Of a stretch of 64,000 bases of DNA, positions 56,176-64,000 are shown piece after piece. The notes beneath the pieces were generated by a model. It was given only the letters and a program-made list of their open reading frames with translations, did no database searches and was not told the origin of the DNA. A program made the translations under genes and the position numbers. Each line of letters opens with the position of its first letter. Positions within the stretch are counted from its first letter, which is position 1. Location of the stretch: the NCBI GenBank assembly GCA_003216465.1, contig QCIU01000003.1, positions 1 through 64,000 on the forward strand, read 5' to 3'. The DNA comes from Prochlorococcus sp. AG-402-N10 (GTDB taxonomy: Bacteria > Cyanobacteriota > Cyanobacteriia > PCC-6307 > Cyanobiaceae).

Positions 56176-56457
56176 TTATAGTGGAGTTGCTTCTGAGATA
56201 TAAGCGACTCCACCGTAATAACTTAAGTCAGACTTAATATTTTCACGCATTTGATCAATTAATTCTTGCTCACAGAAAACTATCACATGAGCATTTGATC
56301 CTAACCCAGTAAACTCCATATCTTCAGTAACAACTCTTTCTGGACCTCTCCCAGTTGCATGTTTCATTACTGTGTATCCTGGGACATTCGCTTTCTCCAA
56401 TGTATTGATAATTGCATCAAGCTCTCTTTCACTAAAAATCAAATCTAATCTTTTCAT
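56176..56457 (-). CDS. sbtB: PII-like regulator of bicarbonate uptake (SbtB)
   Basis: This 93-residue protein has the ferredoxin-like PII fold: MKRLDLIFSERELDAIINTLEKANVPGYTVMKH, the T-loop region TGRGPERVVTEDMEFTGLGSN and a last strand GGVAYISEATPL. In other cyanobacteria SbtB binds adenine nucleotides and cAMP and blocks SbtA. The usual C-terminal cysteine motif (CGPxGC) of longer SbtB proteins is missing, so redox-linked apyrase control should be absent. The start is 3 bp after the sbtA stop, so they are translationally linked. Confidence 0.9.
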   Translation of the reverse strand: MKRLDLIFSERELDAIINTLEKANVPGYTVMKHATGRGPERVVTEDMEFTGLGSNAHVIVFCEQELIDQMRENIKSDLSYYGGVAYISEATPL

Positions 56458-56460
56458 TTT

Positions 56461-57459
56461 TTACAAAGTGGGAAGTGGGATAATTTTATTTACTAAGCTC
56501 ATATAAATTGGTATACCTAGAACTATATTGAACGGAAAAGTCAAACCTAGTGTCGTAGAGATATAGTAACTTGATCTTGCTTCTGGGACAGTCATCCTCA
56601 TTGCTGCCGGTACAGCTAAATACGAAGCACTTGCACATAAAACCACAAATAAAAGGGCGTTTCCAGGTCCTAGAGATAAAAATCTTGCAACGCAAACACC
56701 TATTAACGCATTAAATAATGGCATGAAGATTGCAAATCCAATTAAATAAGAACCCGCATTCTTCAACCTTGGTAATCTTTGAGCTGCAACTATTCCCATG
56801 TCCAAAAGGAAAAAACATTCTGCTCCATAAAATAATTGTCCAGTAAAAGGTTCCATTTTTGAAATAGCTGAGGGGTTACTGAAAGCTGTAAGAAAACCGA
56901 CAATTAAACTAGATAATAATAAATAAACTGATCCATTTAAAAGAGACTCATGCAATATGGAGCTAAGATGCATTTTTCTTGAATTTGGTCTATTTTTAGG
57001 AGCTGCAATTTTTACTAGTAATAAGCCTACAATGATTGCAGGCGATTCCATTAAGGCTAAAGCCCCTACCATGAATCCATCGAAATCTATACTTTGGCTC
57101 TCTAAGAAACTTTCTGCTGAGATAAAAGTTACAGCACTAATAGATCCATATGCAGCTGCAATAGCTGCCGAGTTGAATACATCAAACTTGTATCTTAAGA
57201 TAAAGAATCCAATCAGTGGAATTATTAACGACATCAGTATTGCTGCGCCTAATGTTGGCAAAACCTGTTCAGTAAAACCACTTTTCTGTATTTCAATTCC
57301 TCCCTTAAAACCAATTGCCAAAAGTAAGTATAAGGAAAAAAGTTTAGGTAAAGGAGCTGGAATTTCTAAGTCAGATTTAAAAAATATAGAAATTGCTCCA
57401 ATTAAGAAAAATAGTACGGGAGGAGCTAATACATTTTGTAATATGGGATTTATTTCCAT
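56461..57459 (-). CDS. sbtA: Sodium-dependent bicarbonate transporter family (SbtA)
   Basis: This 332-residue protein has about ten transmembrane helices with the DUF897/SbtA pattern. Helix starts include VLAPPVLFFLIGAISIFF, KLFSLYLLLAIGFKGGIEI, the GSISAVTFISAESFLE crossover, PAIIVGLLLV and the second half LFYGAECFFLLDMGIVAAQR with SASYLAVPAAMRM. It imports bicarbonate with sodium. It belongs to the divergent marine form; activity here is inferred. It lies between bicA (6 bp) and sbtB (3 bp), in one operon. Confidence 0.9.
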   Translation of the reverse strand: MEINPILQNVLAPPVLFFLIGAISIFFKSDLEIPAPLPKLFSLYLLLAIGFKGGIEIQKSGFTEQVLPTLGAAILMSLIIPLIGFFILRYKFDVFNSAAIAAAYGSISAVTFISAESFLESQSIDFDGFMVGALALMESPAIIVGLLLVKIAAPKNRPNSRKMHLSSILHESLLNGSVYLLLSSLIVGFLTAFSNPSAISKMEPFTGQLFYGAECFFLLDMGIVAAQRLPRLKNAGSYLIGFAIFMPLFNALIGVCVARFLSLGPGNALLFVVLCASASYLAVPAAMRMTVPEARSSYYISTTLGLTFPFNIVLGIPIYMSLVNKIIPLPTL

Positions 57460-57465
57460 AAATGA

Positions 57466-59121
57466 TTAAGCTAATTCATTTAAAGCAGCTTCTAAAGCTT
57501 CTTTTCTTGTCTCAATGATGCCTTCAACCCCAAATTTAGATAATCTTTCTTTAACTTTTTTATTAGCTCCAGCTACATATGCTTTTCTAGAATTATTTTT
57601 AGCTTCTTGCATCATATCCTCAATCGCAAGTGTTGCTGTGACTCCAAGTCTAGGGACATCAGTAATATCTAAAATCAAAATTTTATAGTTTCTTACTAAC
57701 ATCATTCTCTCGGAAATACCTTTAGCTGCACCAAAACTTAGCGGACCTTTTAGTCTAAATAGCATTACTTCTCCAGAACATCTATCAAGAAGTGCTTTTT
57801 CATCTGAGGGTAAAAGGTTTTTACTTTGCTCACTATTTTTGGATAAAGGATTGTCTTGATCCATGCCCTCCAATTGAGTTTCAGTAATTGAATCGATAGT
57901 TAGCATATTTGCAATAAATACGCCAACTAATACTGCCCATATCAAATCCCAAAAAACTGTCATTAGTAGGACACCATACATAACTACCGCTGTTTTTAGT
58001 GATAATTTGTGAGCTCTTCTCAAGAATCCCCAGTCAATAATATCCAAACCTACTTTGATAAGAATACCCGCTAATAGAGCAGTTGGTATTTGTTCTGCTA
58101 ATGGCCCTGCACCAACTAAAACTATTAATAGAACGATAGAGTGAACCATCCCTGAGATAGGTGTAGATCCTCCAGATTTGACATTTATCACAGTTCTCAT
58201 TGTCGCTCCAGCACCAGGTAATCCCGAAAATAGTCCTGCTATGGCATTTCCTATTCCCTGTCCAATTAATTCTCTATCTGAATTATGCTTTGTTTGTGAA
58301 ATATTATCTGCTACTAAAGATGTAAGTAAAGAGTCAATGGCTCCAAGAACTGCAAGAACTAGGCCTGCTTTGAAAATAATAGGAAAATATTGATTAAAAC
58401 TTGGGAAATTCAAAGATGGAACTCCTCTTGGAATCTCACCAATTCTGTCTATTGCACCATTACCAAAAATTAATATTGATATTGGGGTTACTATTAATAA
58501 TGCTAAAAGAGGAGAAGGTACCCATTGACTTATTTTTCTAGGTGTTAGAAAGACTATCCCTAGAGTCATTATTGCTACTCCAATTGCTGCAAAATTAGGT
58601 TGAAAATTTGAAAAAACGGTTGATAAAGACTCTACTACACCTCCTCGAGTACTGATTCCTAATAGTGGACCAATTTGAAGTGCAATTATTATCACACCAA
58701 TCCCAGACATGAATCCTGAAACAACAGAATATGGGACAAGAGTTATATATTTGCCAAGTTTCAAAATTCCAAACAAAATTTGCAATAAGCCACCAATTAC
58801 CACAGCAGCCATTACTAGAGGTAAAATTTGCCCTGCAGAAAGATCTCTGGGTACGCCAACAGCAGCTAAACCTGCTACAACTCCAGCTACAGTAACACTC
58901 ATTGGACCAGTTGGCCCGCTTACTTGTGCGGGCGTGCCTCCAAATAAAGCTGCTAAAAAACCAACAACAACTGCTCCATATAAACCGTAAATTGCACCAC
59001 CAGGTCCTAAGGCTGCGTTTCCGAAAGCAAGTGCAAGAGGTAATGCTACTACTGCAGCTGTTATTCCTCCTAAAATATCACCTCTAATATTTTTAAGATT
59101 AAATCCATTAATTATTTCCAA
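57466..59121 (-). CDS. bicA: SulP-family bicarbonate transporter, BicA-type
   Basis: This 551-residue protein has about 12-14 transmembrane helices of the SulP family (AAVVALPLALAFGNAALGPGGA, GGTPAQVSGPTGPMSVTVAG, GQGIGNAIAGLFSGLPGAGATMRTVINVKSGG) and a C-terminal cytosolic STAS domain (about 435-548: VMLFRLKGPLSFGAAKGISE, ILILDITDVPRLGVTATLAIED). The start is TTG at 59121, set by AAGGAG 7 bases upstream. In cyanobacteria such proteins include the Na-dependent bicarbonate importer BicA and also sulfate transporters. The partner genes sbtA-sbtB favour bicarbonate. Confidence 0.88.
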   Translation of the reverse strand: MEIINGFNLKNIRGDILGGITAAVVALPLALAFGNAALGPGGAIYGLYGAVVVGFLAALFGGTPAQVSGPTGPMSVTVAGVVAGLAAVGVPRDLSAGQILPLVMAAVVIGGLLQILFGILKLGKYITLVPYSVVSGFMSGIGVIIIALQIGPLLGISTRGGVVESLSTVFSNFQPNFAAIGVAIMTLGIVFLTPRKISQWVPSPLLALLIVTPISILIFGNGAIDRIGEIPRGVPSLNFPSFNQYFPIIFKAGLVLAVLGAIDSLLTSLVADNISQTKHNSDRELIGQGIGNAIAGLFSGLPGAGATMRTVINVKSGGSTPISGMVHSIVLLIVLVGAGPLAEQIPTALLAGILIKVGLDIIDWGFLRRAHKLSLKTAVVMYGVLLMTVFWDLIWAVLVGVFIANMLTIDSITETQLEGMDQDNPLSKNSEQSKNLLPSDEKALLDRCSGEVMLFRLKGPLSFGAAKGISERMMLVRNYKILILDITDVPRLGVTATLAIEDMMQEAKNNSRKAYVAGANKKVKERLSKFGVEGIIETRKEALEAALNELA

Positions 59122-59125
59122 AGAT

Positions 59126-59136
59126 AATCTCCTTAA
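59126..59136 (-). promoter_or_regulatory. Ribosome binding site before the bicA TTG start
   Basis: AAGGAG, read on the minus strand (plus 59129-59134 as ctcctt), lies 7 bases before TTG at 59121. It supports the TTG over any internal ATG and is strong for this genome. Confidence 0.7.
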
Positions 59137-59348
59137 ATAAATACATTAACTAAAAGATATTATCTCTTTATGTCCAAAATTTGTTAAAAAATTAAATTTG
59201 TGCAAAATATATCTACAACTTTTTAAAATCTATTTTAGATATATTAGGTTAATTTTCCTGAAGAAAAAAGGGTATTGAGTATTTTTTATGGAAGTCAAGA
59301 GACTATCGTATTAGTTAAATAATTATTTTTATAACTTCAAAATTTCAA

Positions 59349-60350
59349 ATGAATTTGATCATTCGCCCAAGAAGATTGAGAAGGACAGAAGCAATAAGAG
59401 AGATGGTAAAAGAAACCTATCTGCATCCTGAAGATTTTATTTATCCATTATTTATTCATGAAAAGGATTTTCAAGAAGAAATATCTGCAATGCCCGGTAC
59501 TTATAGATGGGATATGAATGGCTTGATAAAGGAAGTTTCCAGAGCTTGGGATTTAGGGATTAAATGCATTGTACTTTTTCCAAAAATTGACGATAGCTTA
59601 AAAACAGAGGATGGATCAGAATGTTTCAACGAAGCTGGTTTAATACCTAAAGCTATTCGAATGTTAAAAAAAGAGATACCTGATATGGCCATAATGACTG
59701 ATGTCGCATTAGATCCTTATTCATGCGATGGACACGATGGTTTGGTAGATGAAAATGGAAAAATATTGAACGATGAAACTATTGAGATTCTCAAAAAACA
59801 GGCTATTACCCAAGCAAGAGCGGGAGCAGATTTTATTGGCCCAAGTGACATGATGGATGGGAGAGTTGGAGCTATTAGGACTGCTTTGGATATTGAGGGA
59901 TTTAGTGATGTAGGAATAATTAGCTATACTGCAAAATTTGCATCTGCCTATTACGGACCTTTTAGGACAGCCCTAGATTCAGCGCCGAAGGAGAATAATA
60001 GGAAAATAATCCCAGATAACAAATCAACATATCAAATGGATCCTGCTAATTCAAAGGAGGCTTTAATTGAATCGGCATTAGATCAATATGAGGGAGCAGA
60101 TATTTTAATGGTTAAACCAGGTGTTTCTTATTTAGATATAGTTTATCGGTTAAGTAATTTTTCAAATAAACCCATAGCCGCTTATAACGTTAGTGGGGAA
60201 TATTCGATGGTAAAGGCTGCGGCAATGAAAAATTGGATTGATGAAAAGGATATTGTTTTAGAAACATTACTTAGTTTCAAAAGAGCTGGAGCTAAATTAA
60301 TACTCACTTATCATGCTTGTGATGCATCAAAATGGTTGCATGAGAAATAA
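59349..60350 (+). CDS. hemB: Delta-aminolevulinic acid dehydratase (porphobilinogen synthase)
   Basis: HemB of 333 residues joins two ALA molecules into porphobilinogen for chlorophyll and haem. Conserved blocks are RPRRLRRTEAIREMV, YPLFIHEKDFQEEI, the metal segment MTDVALDPYSCDGHDG, AGADFIGPSDMMDGRVGAI, the active-site lysine in YTAKFASAYYGPFR, and LMVKPGVSYLDI. The Asp-rich metal segment fits a Mg/K-dependent form, as in plants and cyanobacteria. It is divergent from bicA across 227 bp with no clear motif beyond AT-rich repeats. Confidence 0.96.
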   Translation: MNLIIRPRRLRRTEAIREMVKETYLHPEDFIYPLFIHEKDFQEEISAMPGTYRWDMNGLIKEVSRAWDLGIKCIVLFPKIDDSLKTEDGSECFNEAGLIPKAIRMLKKEIPDMAIMTDVALDPYSCDGHDGLVDENGKILNDETIEILKKQAITQARAGADFIGPSDMMDGRVGAIRTALDIEGFSDVGIISYTAKFASAYYGPFRTALDSAPKENNRKIIPDNKSTYQMDPANSKEALIESALDQYEGADILMVKPGVSYLDIVYRLSNFSNKPIAAYNVSGEYSMVKAAAMKNWIDEKDIVLETLLSFKRAGAKLILTYHACDASKWLHEK

Positions 60351-60406
60351 AAAACTCATTAAAGTTAAAAATTTTGTTTATTCTTAAATAAATATCATTC
60401 ATTGTT

Positions 60407-60799
60407 TTGCTTTCACAAGGTTCAAAAGGTGTTCAAAGAATTGGACATATTGCACTTAGAGTAGAAAATCTCGATAGAGCTAAGTCTTTTTATTTGAACT
60501 TAGGTATGCAATTGATTTGGGACGATAAAGATTGGTGCTATCTGGAGGCTGGTCAAGGAAAGGATGGACTTGCTTTATTAGGGCCTAGTTATAAAGCAGC
60601 TGGACCACATTTTGCGTTTCATTTTGAAGAAAAAAAGGAAGTGGAAAATATTTATTCTGATTTAAAAAATTCTGGAGTGAAAGTTGCACCTATTCATGAA
60701 CATAGAGATGGAACAGCTTCTTTTTATATGCAAGACACTGAAGGTAACTGGCTTGAAATGCTTTATGTACCTGAGGGTGGGATTAAATCTAATATTTGA
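60407..60799 (+). CDS. gloA: Glyoxalase I-like (lactoylglutathione lyase) protein
   Basis: This VOC-fold protein of 130 residues opens with RIGHIALRVENLDRAKSFYLNLGMQ (metal His). Further points are WCYLEAGQGKDGLALLG (Glu), GPHFAFHFEEKKEVEN (His) and the last metal Glu in GNWLEMLYVP. This fits the GloA pattern of paired metal residues for methylglyoxal detoxification with glutathione, but other VOC enzymes look alike. The start is TTG at 60407; no better codon is found, so the first few residues are uncertain. It precedes mutS2 by 13 bp. Confidence 0.82.
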   Translation: MLSQGSKGVQRIGHIALRVENLDRAKSFYLNLGMQLIWDDKDWCYLEAGQGKDGLALLGPSYKAAGPHFAFHFEEKKEVENIYSDLKNSGVKVAPIHEHRDGTASFYMQDTEGNWLEMLYVPEGGIKSNI

Positions 60800-60812
60800 T
60801 AATTTCCTTTAA

Positions 60813-63224
60813 ATGAAAGAGAAAAGTCATTATAAAAATTCATTAGCAAATAGATCACTTTCAGAAGAATCTATAAGTCTTTTGGAATGGGATACTTTGA
60901 AAACTCAACTTTCTTCTTTTGCCTCCACAAACATGGGAAAAAATGCAATTTTAGAGTTTGAAATTCCTACTGATTATGAAATTTCTAAGAGGTTATTGCA
61001 AGAAACTATCGAAATAAATGAATTAGAAAAGAACTTAGATAAATCAATTAGTTTTTTTGGTGTTTTTGATGTTAGAAAAAATATTGGGATTTGTTCCAAA
61101 GGAGGCGTAATTACTTCTTATGATTTATTAGAAATAGCTGAAACAATTGCTTGTGCAAGAGATTTAAAAAAAGTACTTTTAGATTTTGAGGAGAGGCCTT
61201 TCATCTCATCTTTTGTAAATCGTTTAATTGATCATAATCAAATTGAGAGAATTCTTAAAATTGGTATTGAATCTAATGGTAGAGTTTCTGATCGAGCCAG
61301 TGAGAAATTAGCAAACCTTAGGCAAGAATTATTATCTAAGAAGTCGGAAAGAAGGATATTAGTGGATAAATTTATTCAAAAAAATATGAACTACATACAA
61401 GATAAGACTATTGGCGATAGATATGGGAGACCTGTTTTAGCTATAAAAGTGCAATTTGCAGAGAAATTCAAAGGCATAATTCATGATTCTTCTTCCTCTG
61501 GAAATACAATATATTTGGAGCCAGAATCTATAGTATTAAAGGGTAATAAAATTGCTTCTATAGAGGCTAAAGTTGCAGGCGAAGAATTTAAATTATTAAA
61601 AGAATGGTCACAAATTATTCGTGATAATGACAAAAGTCTTATTGACATGTCAGATATTTTATTGAGAACTGAGCAAGCCTTAACTCGTTCAAGATATTCA
61701 AATTGGATTGGGGGTAATGCGCCTATCATTGAAAATAATCCAATAGTTACCTTGATGGGATTTTCTCATCCTCTTTTGATTTGGGAAAATAAAAAAAAAG
61801 GAGCATCTAAACCTATTCCTATAGACTTTCATATCAATAGAACTACCAAAGTAGTTGCTATTACTGGACCTAATACTGGAGGAAAAACTGCTGCTTTAAA
61901 AGGTTTAGGAATAGCATTATTGATGGCTAGATCAGGATTATTTATTCCTTCAATAAAAAATCCAACTATCCCTTTTTGCCCAAATATATATGTTGATATA
62001 GGGGATGATCAATCTTTAGAAGGAAATTTATCTACTTTCAGTGGGCATATTTCTCGCATTAAAAAGATTTTGGAATCTCTTAATAATAAAGAGGGGCTAT
62101 CAGTTGTTTTATTAGATGAAATCGGTTCTGGGACTGATCCCTCAGAAGGCACTGCTCTTGCAATCGCTTTACTAAGAGAATTTGCAACCATATCTGATAT
62201 TACGCTAGTTACAACGCATTATGGGGATATAAAGGCTTTAAAATATCACGATAATAGATTTGAAAATGTTTCAGTTGCTTTTGACGAAGAATTTTTTAAG
62301 CCAATGTATACTCTTAATTGGGGAATTCCTGGAAGAAGTAATGCATTATCAATTTCAAAGAGAATTGGAATTGATGAAAAAATACTTAATGAAGCTTCTA
62401 ATTATTTAAAACCGAAAGAAGTCGAAAATATAAATAATATTATCAAAGGATTAGAAGAGGAGAGGATAAAGCAACAAAATTCGGCAGAAAAGGCAGCTGA
62501 ACTTATTGCTAGAACAGAAATATTACATGATGAAATAAAAAAAAATTATGAATTCCAAAAAAGTAATGCACAAAAAATACAGGAAAGTGAAAGGCAAAAA
62601 TTATCAAAACACATTAAAGCCGCTAAAAAAGAGGTTATTAATTTGATTAAGAAGTTAAAAGATCAAAATGCAACTGGAGAGGATTCTAGATTAATTGGAA
62701 TTAGGCTTAAAGAAATTGAGACGGAACATCTAAATCAAACAAATGTTCCTAATACTACATCTTGGAGTCCAAAAATAGGAGATTTTATAAAAATTAAAAG
62801 TTTAAATAGTACAGGTCAAATAGTAGATTTGGATGAAAAAGCAGGATCTTTTGAGGTCAAATGTGGATCATTTAGAAGTACATTATCAATAAATGATTGT
62901 GAAGGTCTTAATGGGGAAAAACCTAATTTTAAAAATTCTAAAATTCAAGTTAATTCTGTGAGAGAAGATTTTTCTTTTGCAAAAGTTAGAACAAGTAAAA
63001 ATACCATTGATGTTAGAGGAATGCGAGTTCATGAAGCAGAAATAATAATTGAAGAAAAGATGAGAAAGTTTCATGGCCCGCTTTGGATAATTCATGGTAT
63101 TGGGACTGGAAAATTAAAGAAAGGATTACGTCTATGGTTATCGGGTTTGAATTATGTTGATAAAGTTGAAGATGCTGCAAATAATGAAGGTGGAGCAGGT
63201 TGCAGTATTGTATGGATTAAATAA
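60813..63224 (+). CDS. mutS2: MutS2 family ATPase/endonuclease
   Basis: This 803-residue MutS2 shows the MutS core and ATPase domain (Walker A VAITGPNTGGKTAALKG at about 349-365; VDIGDDQSLEGNLSTFSGH; VLLDEIGSGTDPSEGTA; THYGDIKALKY), a long coiled coil rich in Lys and Glu (about 535-640), and a C-terminal Smr domain from about residue 730 (IDVRGMRVHEAEIIIEEKM, PLWIIHGIGTGKLKKGLRLWL). The N-terminal mismatch domain of MutS1 is absent. MutS2 limits recombination and helps resolve ribosome collisions. obgE follows after 40 bp. Confidence 0.96.
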   Translation: MKEKSHYKNSLANRSLSEESISLLEWDTLKTQLSSFASTNMGKNAILEFEIPTDYEISKRLLQETIEINELEKNLDKSISFFGVFDVRKNIGICSKGGVITSYDLLEIAETIACARDLKKVLLDFEERPFISSFVNRLIDHNQIERILKIGIESNGRVSDRASEKLANLRQELLSKKSERRILVDKFIQKNMNYIQDKTIGDRYGRPVLAIKVQFAEKFKGIIHDSSSSGNTIYLEPESIVLKGNKIASIEAKVAGEEFKLLKEWSQIIRDNDKSLIDMSDILLRTEQALTRSRYSNWIGGNAPIIENNPIVTLMGFSHPLLIWENKKKGASKPIPIDFHINRTTKVVAITGPNTGGKTAALKGLGIALLMARSGLFIPSIKNPTIPFCPNIYVDIGDDQSLEGNLSTFSGHISRIKKILESLNNKEGLSVVLLDEIGSGTDPSEGTALAIALLREFATISDITLVTTHYGDIKALKYHDNRFENVSVAFDEEFFKPMYTLNWGIPGRSNALSISKRIGIDEKILNEASNYLKPKEVENINNIIKGLEEERIKQQNSAEKAAELIARTEILHDEIKKNYEFQKSNAQKIQESERQKLSKHIKAAKKEVINLIKKLKDQNATGEDSRLIGIRLKEIETEHLNQTNVPNTTSWSPKIGDFIKIKSLNSTGQIVDLDEKAGSFEVKCGSFRSTLSINDCEGLNGEKPNFKNSKIQVNSVREDFSFAKVRTSKNTIDVRGMRVHEAEIIIEEKMRKFHGPLWIIHGIGTGKLKKGLRLWLSGLNYVDKVEDAANNEGGAGCSIVWIK

Positions 63225-63264
63225 AATCTAGTAGTATCAATAAAAATTATTTATAAATTTTTAA

Positions 63265-64000
63265 GTGCAATTTATCGATCAAGCAAATATTATCCTCAAA
63301 GCTGGCAAGGGCGGTAATGGAATAGTTTCATTCAGAAGAGAAAAATTTGTTCCTGCCGGAGGACCTTCTGGAGGTAATGGAGGAAAGGGTGGTTCAATAA
63401 TCCTTATTGCTGATAATAATCTTCAAACTCTTTTGGATTTTAAATTTAATAGAGAAATATTTGCTAAAGATGGTTTCAAAGGCGGACCAAACAAAAGATC
63501 TGGAGCCTCAGGTGAAAACACAATCTTAAAAGTTCCTTGTGGCACCGAAGTTAGAGATGTTAATTCTGGTATTATTTTAGGAGATTTAACTCAAGATAAG
63601 CAGAGTTTAACTATTGCATACGGAGGTAGAGGTGGACATGGTAATGCTTATTATTTAAGTAATCAAAATCGGGCTCCAGAATCTTTTACACAGGGGAAAG
63701 ATGGAGAGATTTGGGAGGTTCAATTAGAATTAAAACTTCTTGCGGAAGTAGGTATTATAGGTCTTCCTAATGCAGGGAAAAGTACTTTGATTTCTGTTTT
63801 ATCATCAGCCCGTCCAAAAATTGCAAACTATCCATTTACAACTTTAATACCTAATTTAGGGGTAGTAAGGAAGGCTGATGGAAATGGATGTCTTTTTGCG
63901 GATATTCCTGGTTTAATATCTGGAGCATCTGAAGGAGTAGGGTTGGGTCATGATTTTTTAAGACATATTCAAAGAACTAAGATACTTATTCATTTAATCG
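63265..64000 (+). CDS. obgE: Obg GTPase (CgtA), 3' end outside window
   Basis: The gene starts with GTG at 63265 and runs off the end; the visible 245 codons cover the N-terminal Obg domain ([41 protein letters not shown], glycine-rich repeats) and the start of the G domain ([17 protein letters not shown]-like P-loop, [21 protein letters not shown]). Obg GTPases act in 50S ribosome assembly and stress control. An AT-only inverted repeat (63241-63263) ends just before the GTG. Confidence 0.95.
   Translation, partial: MQFIDQANIILKAGKGGNGIVSFRREKFVPAGGPSGGNGGKGGSIILIADNNLQTLLDFKFNREIFAKDGFKGGPNKRSGASGENTILKVPCGTEVRDVNSGIILGDLTQDKQSLTIAYGGRGGHGNAYYLSNQNRAPESFTQGKDGEIWEVQLELKLLAEVGIIGLPNAGKSTLISVLSSARPKIANYPFTTLIPNLGVVRKADGNGCLFADIPGLISGASEGVGLGHDFLRHIQRTKILIHLI

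Noticed and set aside
56957-57469. 170-residue plus-strand ORF opposite sbtA
   Set aside because: It lies entirely within the reverse of a well-supported transporter, with no recognisable domain. Open antisense frames are common over membrane-protein genes.

Overview
This window is a stretch of core chromosome from a marine picocyanobacterium. It is most likely a high-light-adapted Prochlorococcus, close in content and order to the MED4 and AS9601/MIT9301 group as I remember them. The evidence is the very low GC content, tight packing (the largest gap without a gene is 283 bp, at 51380-51662), and a gene set typical of oxygenic phototrophs: NDH-1 subunits, chlM, phylloquinone (men) genes, hemB and bicarbonate transporters. 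I see no rRNA, tRNA, CRISPR array, insertion sequence, prophage or genomic island. No gap exceeds 300 bp. Clade assignment comes from remembered gene order, not from a search.

Layout. 1-2.2 kb: the 3' part of a sugar-phosphate nucleotidyltransferase, metF, a small PedR-like LuxR regulator and a small orphan. 2.2-7.7 kb (minus strand): gltA, then ndhA-ndhI-ndhG-ndhE followed closely by nadK and a CYTH-domain protein. 7.7-16 kb: mixed single genes (an exported AT-rich protein, rhodanese, trpB, an eIF1/SUI1-like protein, cysC, purE, chlM, a REC-LuxR response regulator, a cysteine desulfurase, rsmH). 16-22.4 kb: ndhH and a phylloquinone cluster (thioesterase, menE-menC-menA, divergent menF). 22.4-27.3 kb: gshB-grxC, then a plus-strand operon starting with prfB, whose expression needs a programmed +1 frameshift, followed by DUF3285, ybeY, dgkA, trpG/pabA and a metallo-beta-lactamase-like protein. 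27.3-39 kb: hisC-argS, nadC, mnmE, DUF2062, a RelA/SpoT enzyme, a fused double ABC ATPase and rluD-rbgA. 39-45 kb: pgk, an exported orphan, murG, a cobD-like aminotransferase, pyrD and rnhA. 45-51.4 kb (minus): clpB2-secE-nusG-rplK-rplA-rplJ-rplL with an L10-type leader. 51.6-56 kb: eno, an ABC1-family kinase with a small partner, and an NTR-like flavoenzyme. 56-59 kb (minus): a bicarbonate-uptake operon bicA-sbtA-sbtB. 59-64 kb: hemB, a glyoxalase-like protein, mutS2 and obgE (cut by the window end).

How it fits together. Much of the window serves photosynthesis and carbon flow: inorganic carbon uptake (bicA, sbtA, sbtB), lower glycolysis and gluconeogenesis (pgk, eno), cyclic electron flow (ndhA/I/G/E/H), the photosystem I quinone (men genes), chlorophyll and tetrapyrrole synthesis (chlM, hemB), NADP supply (nadK, nadC) and thiol/redox control (gshB, grxC, the NTR-like protein, the PedR-like regulator). 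The rest is translation and cell upkeep.

I did not find a clearly new multi-gene system. The most useful leads are: an NTR-like flavoenzyme that keeps its CxxC but lacks both NADPH-binding signatures; a metallo-beta-lactamase-like exported protein without the HxHxDH metal motif; an SbtB without the C-terminal cysteine loop; the prfB frameshift; and several inverted repeats upstream of pgk, eno/clpB2, ndhA, pedR/metF and menA/menF that look like regulatory sites.
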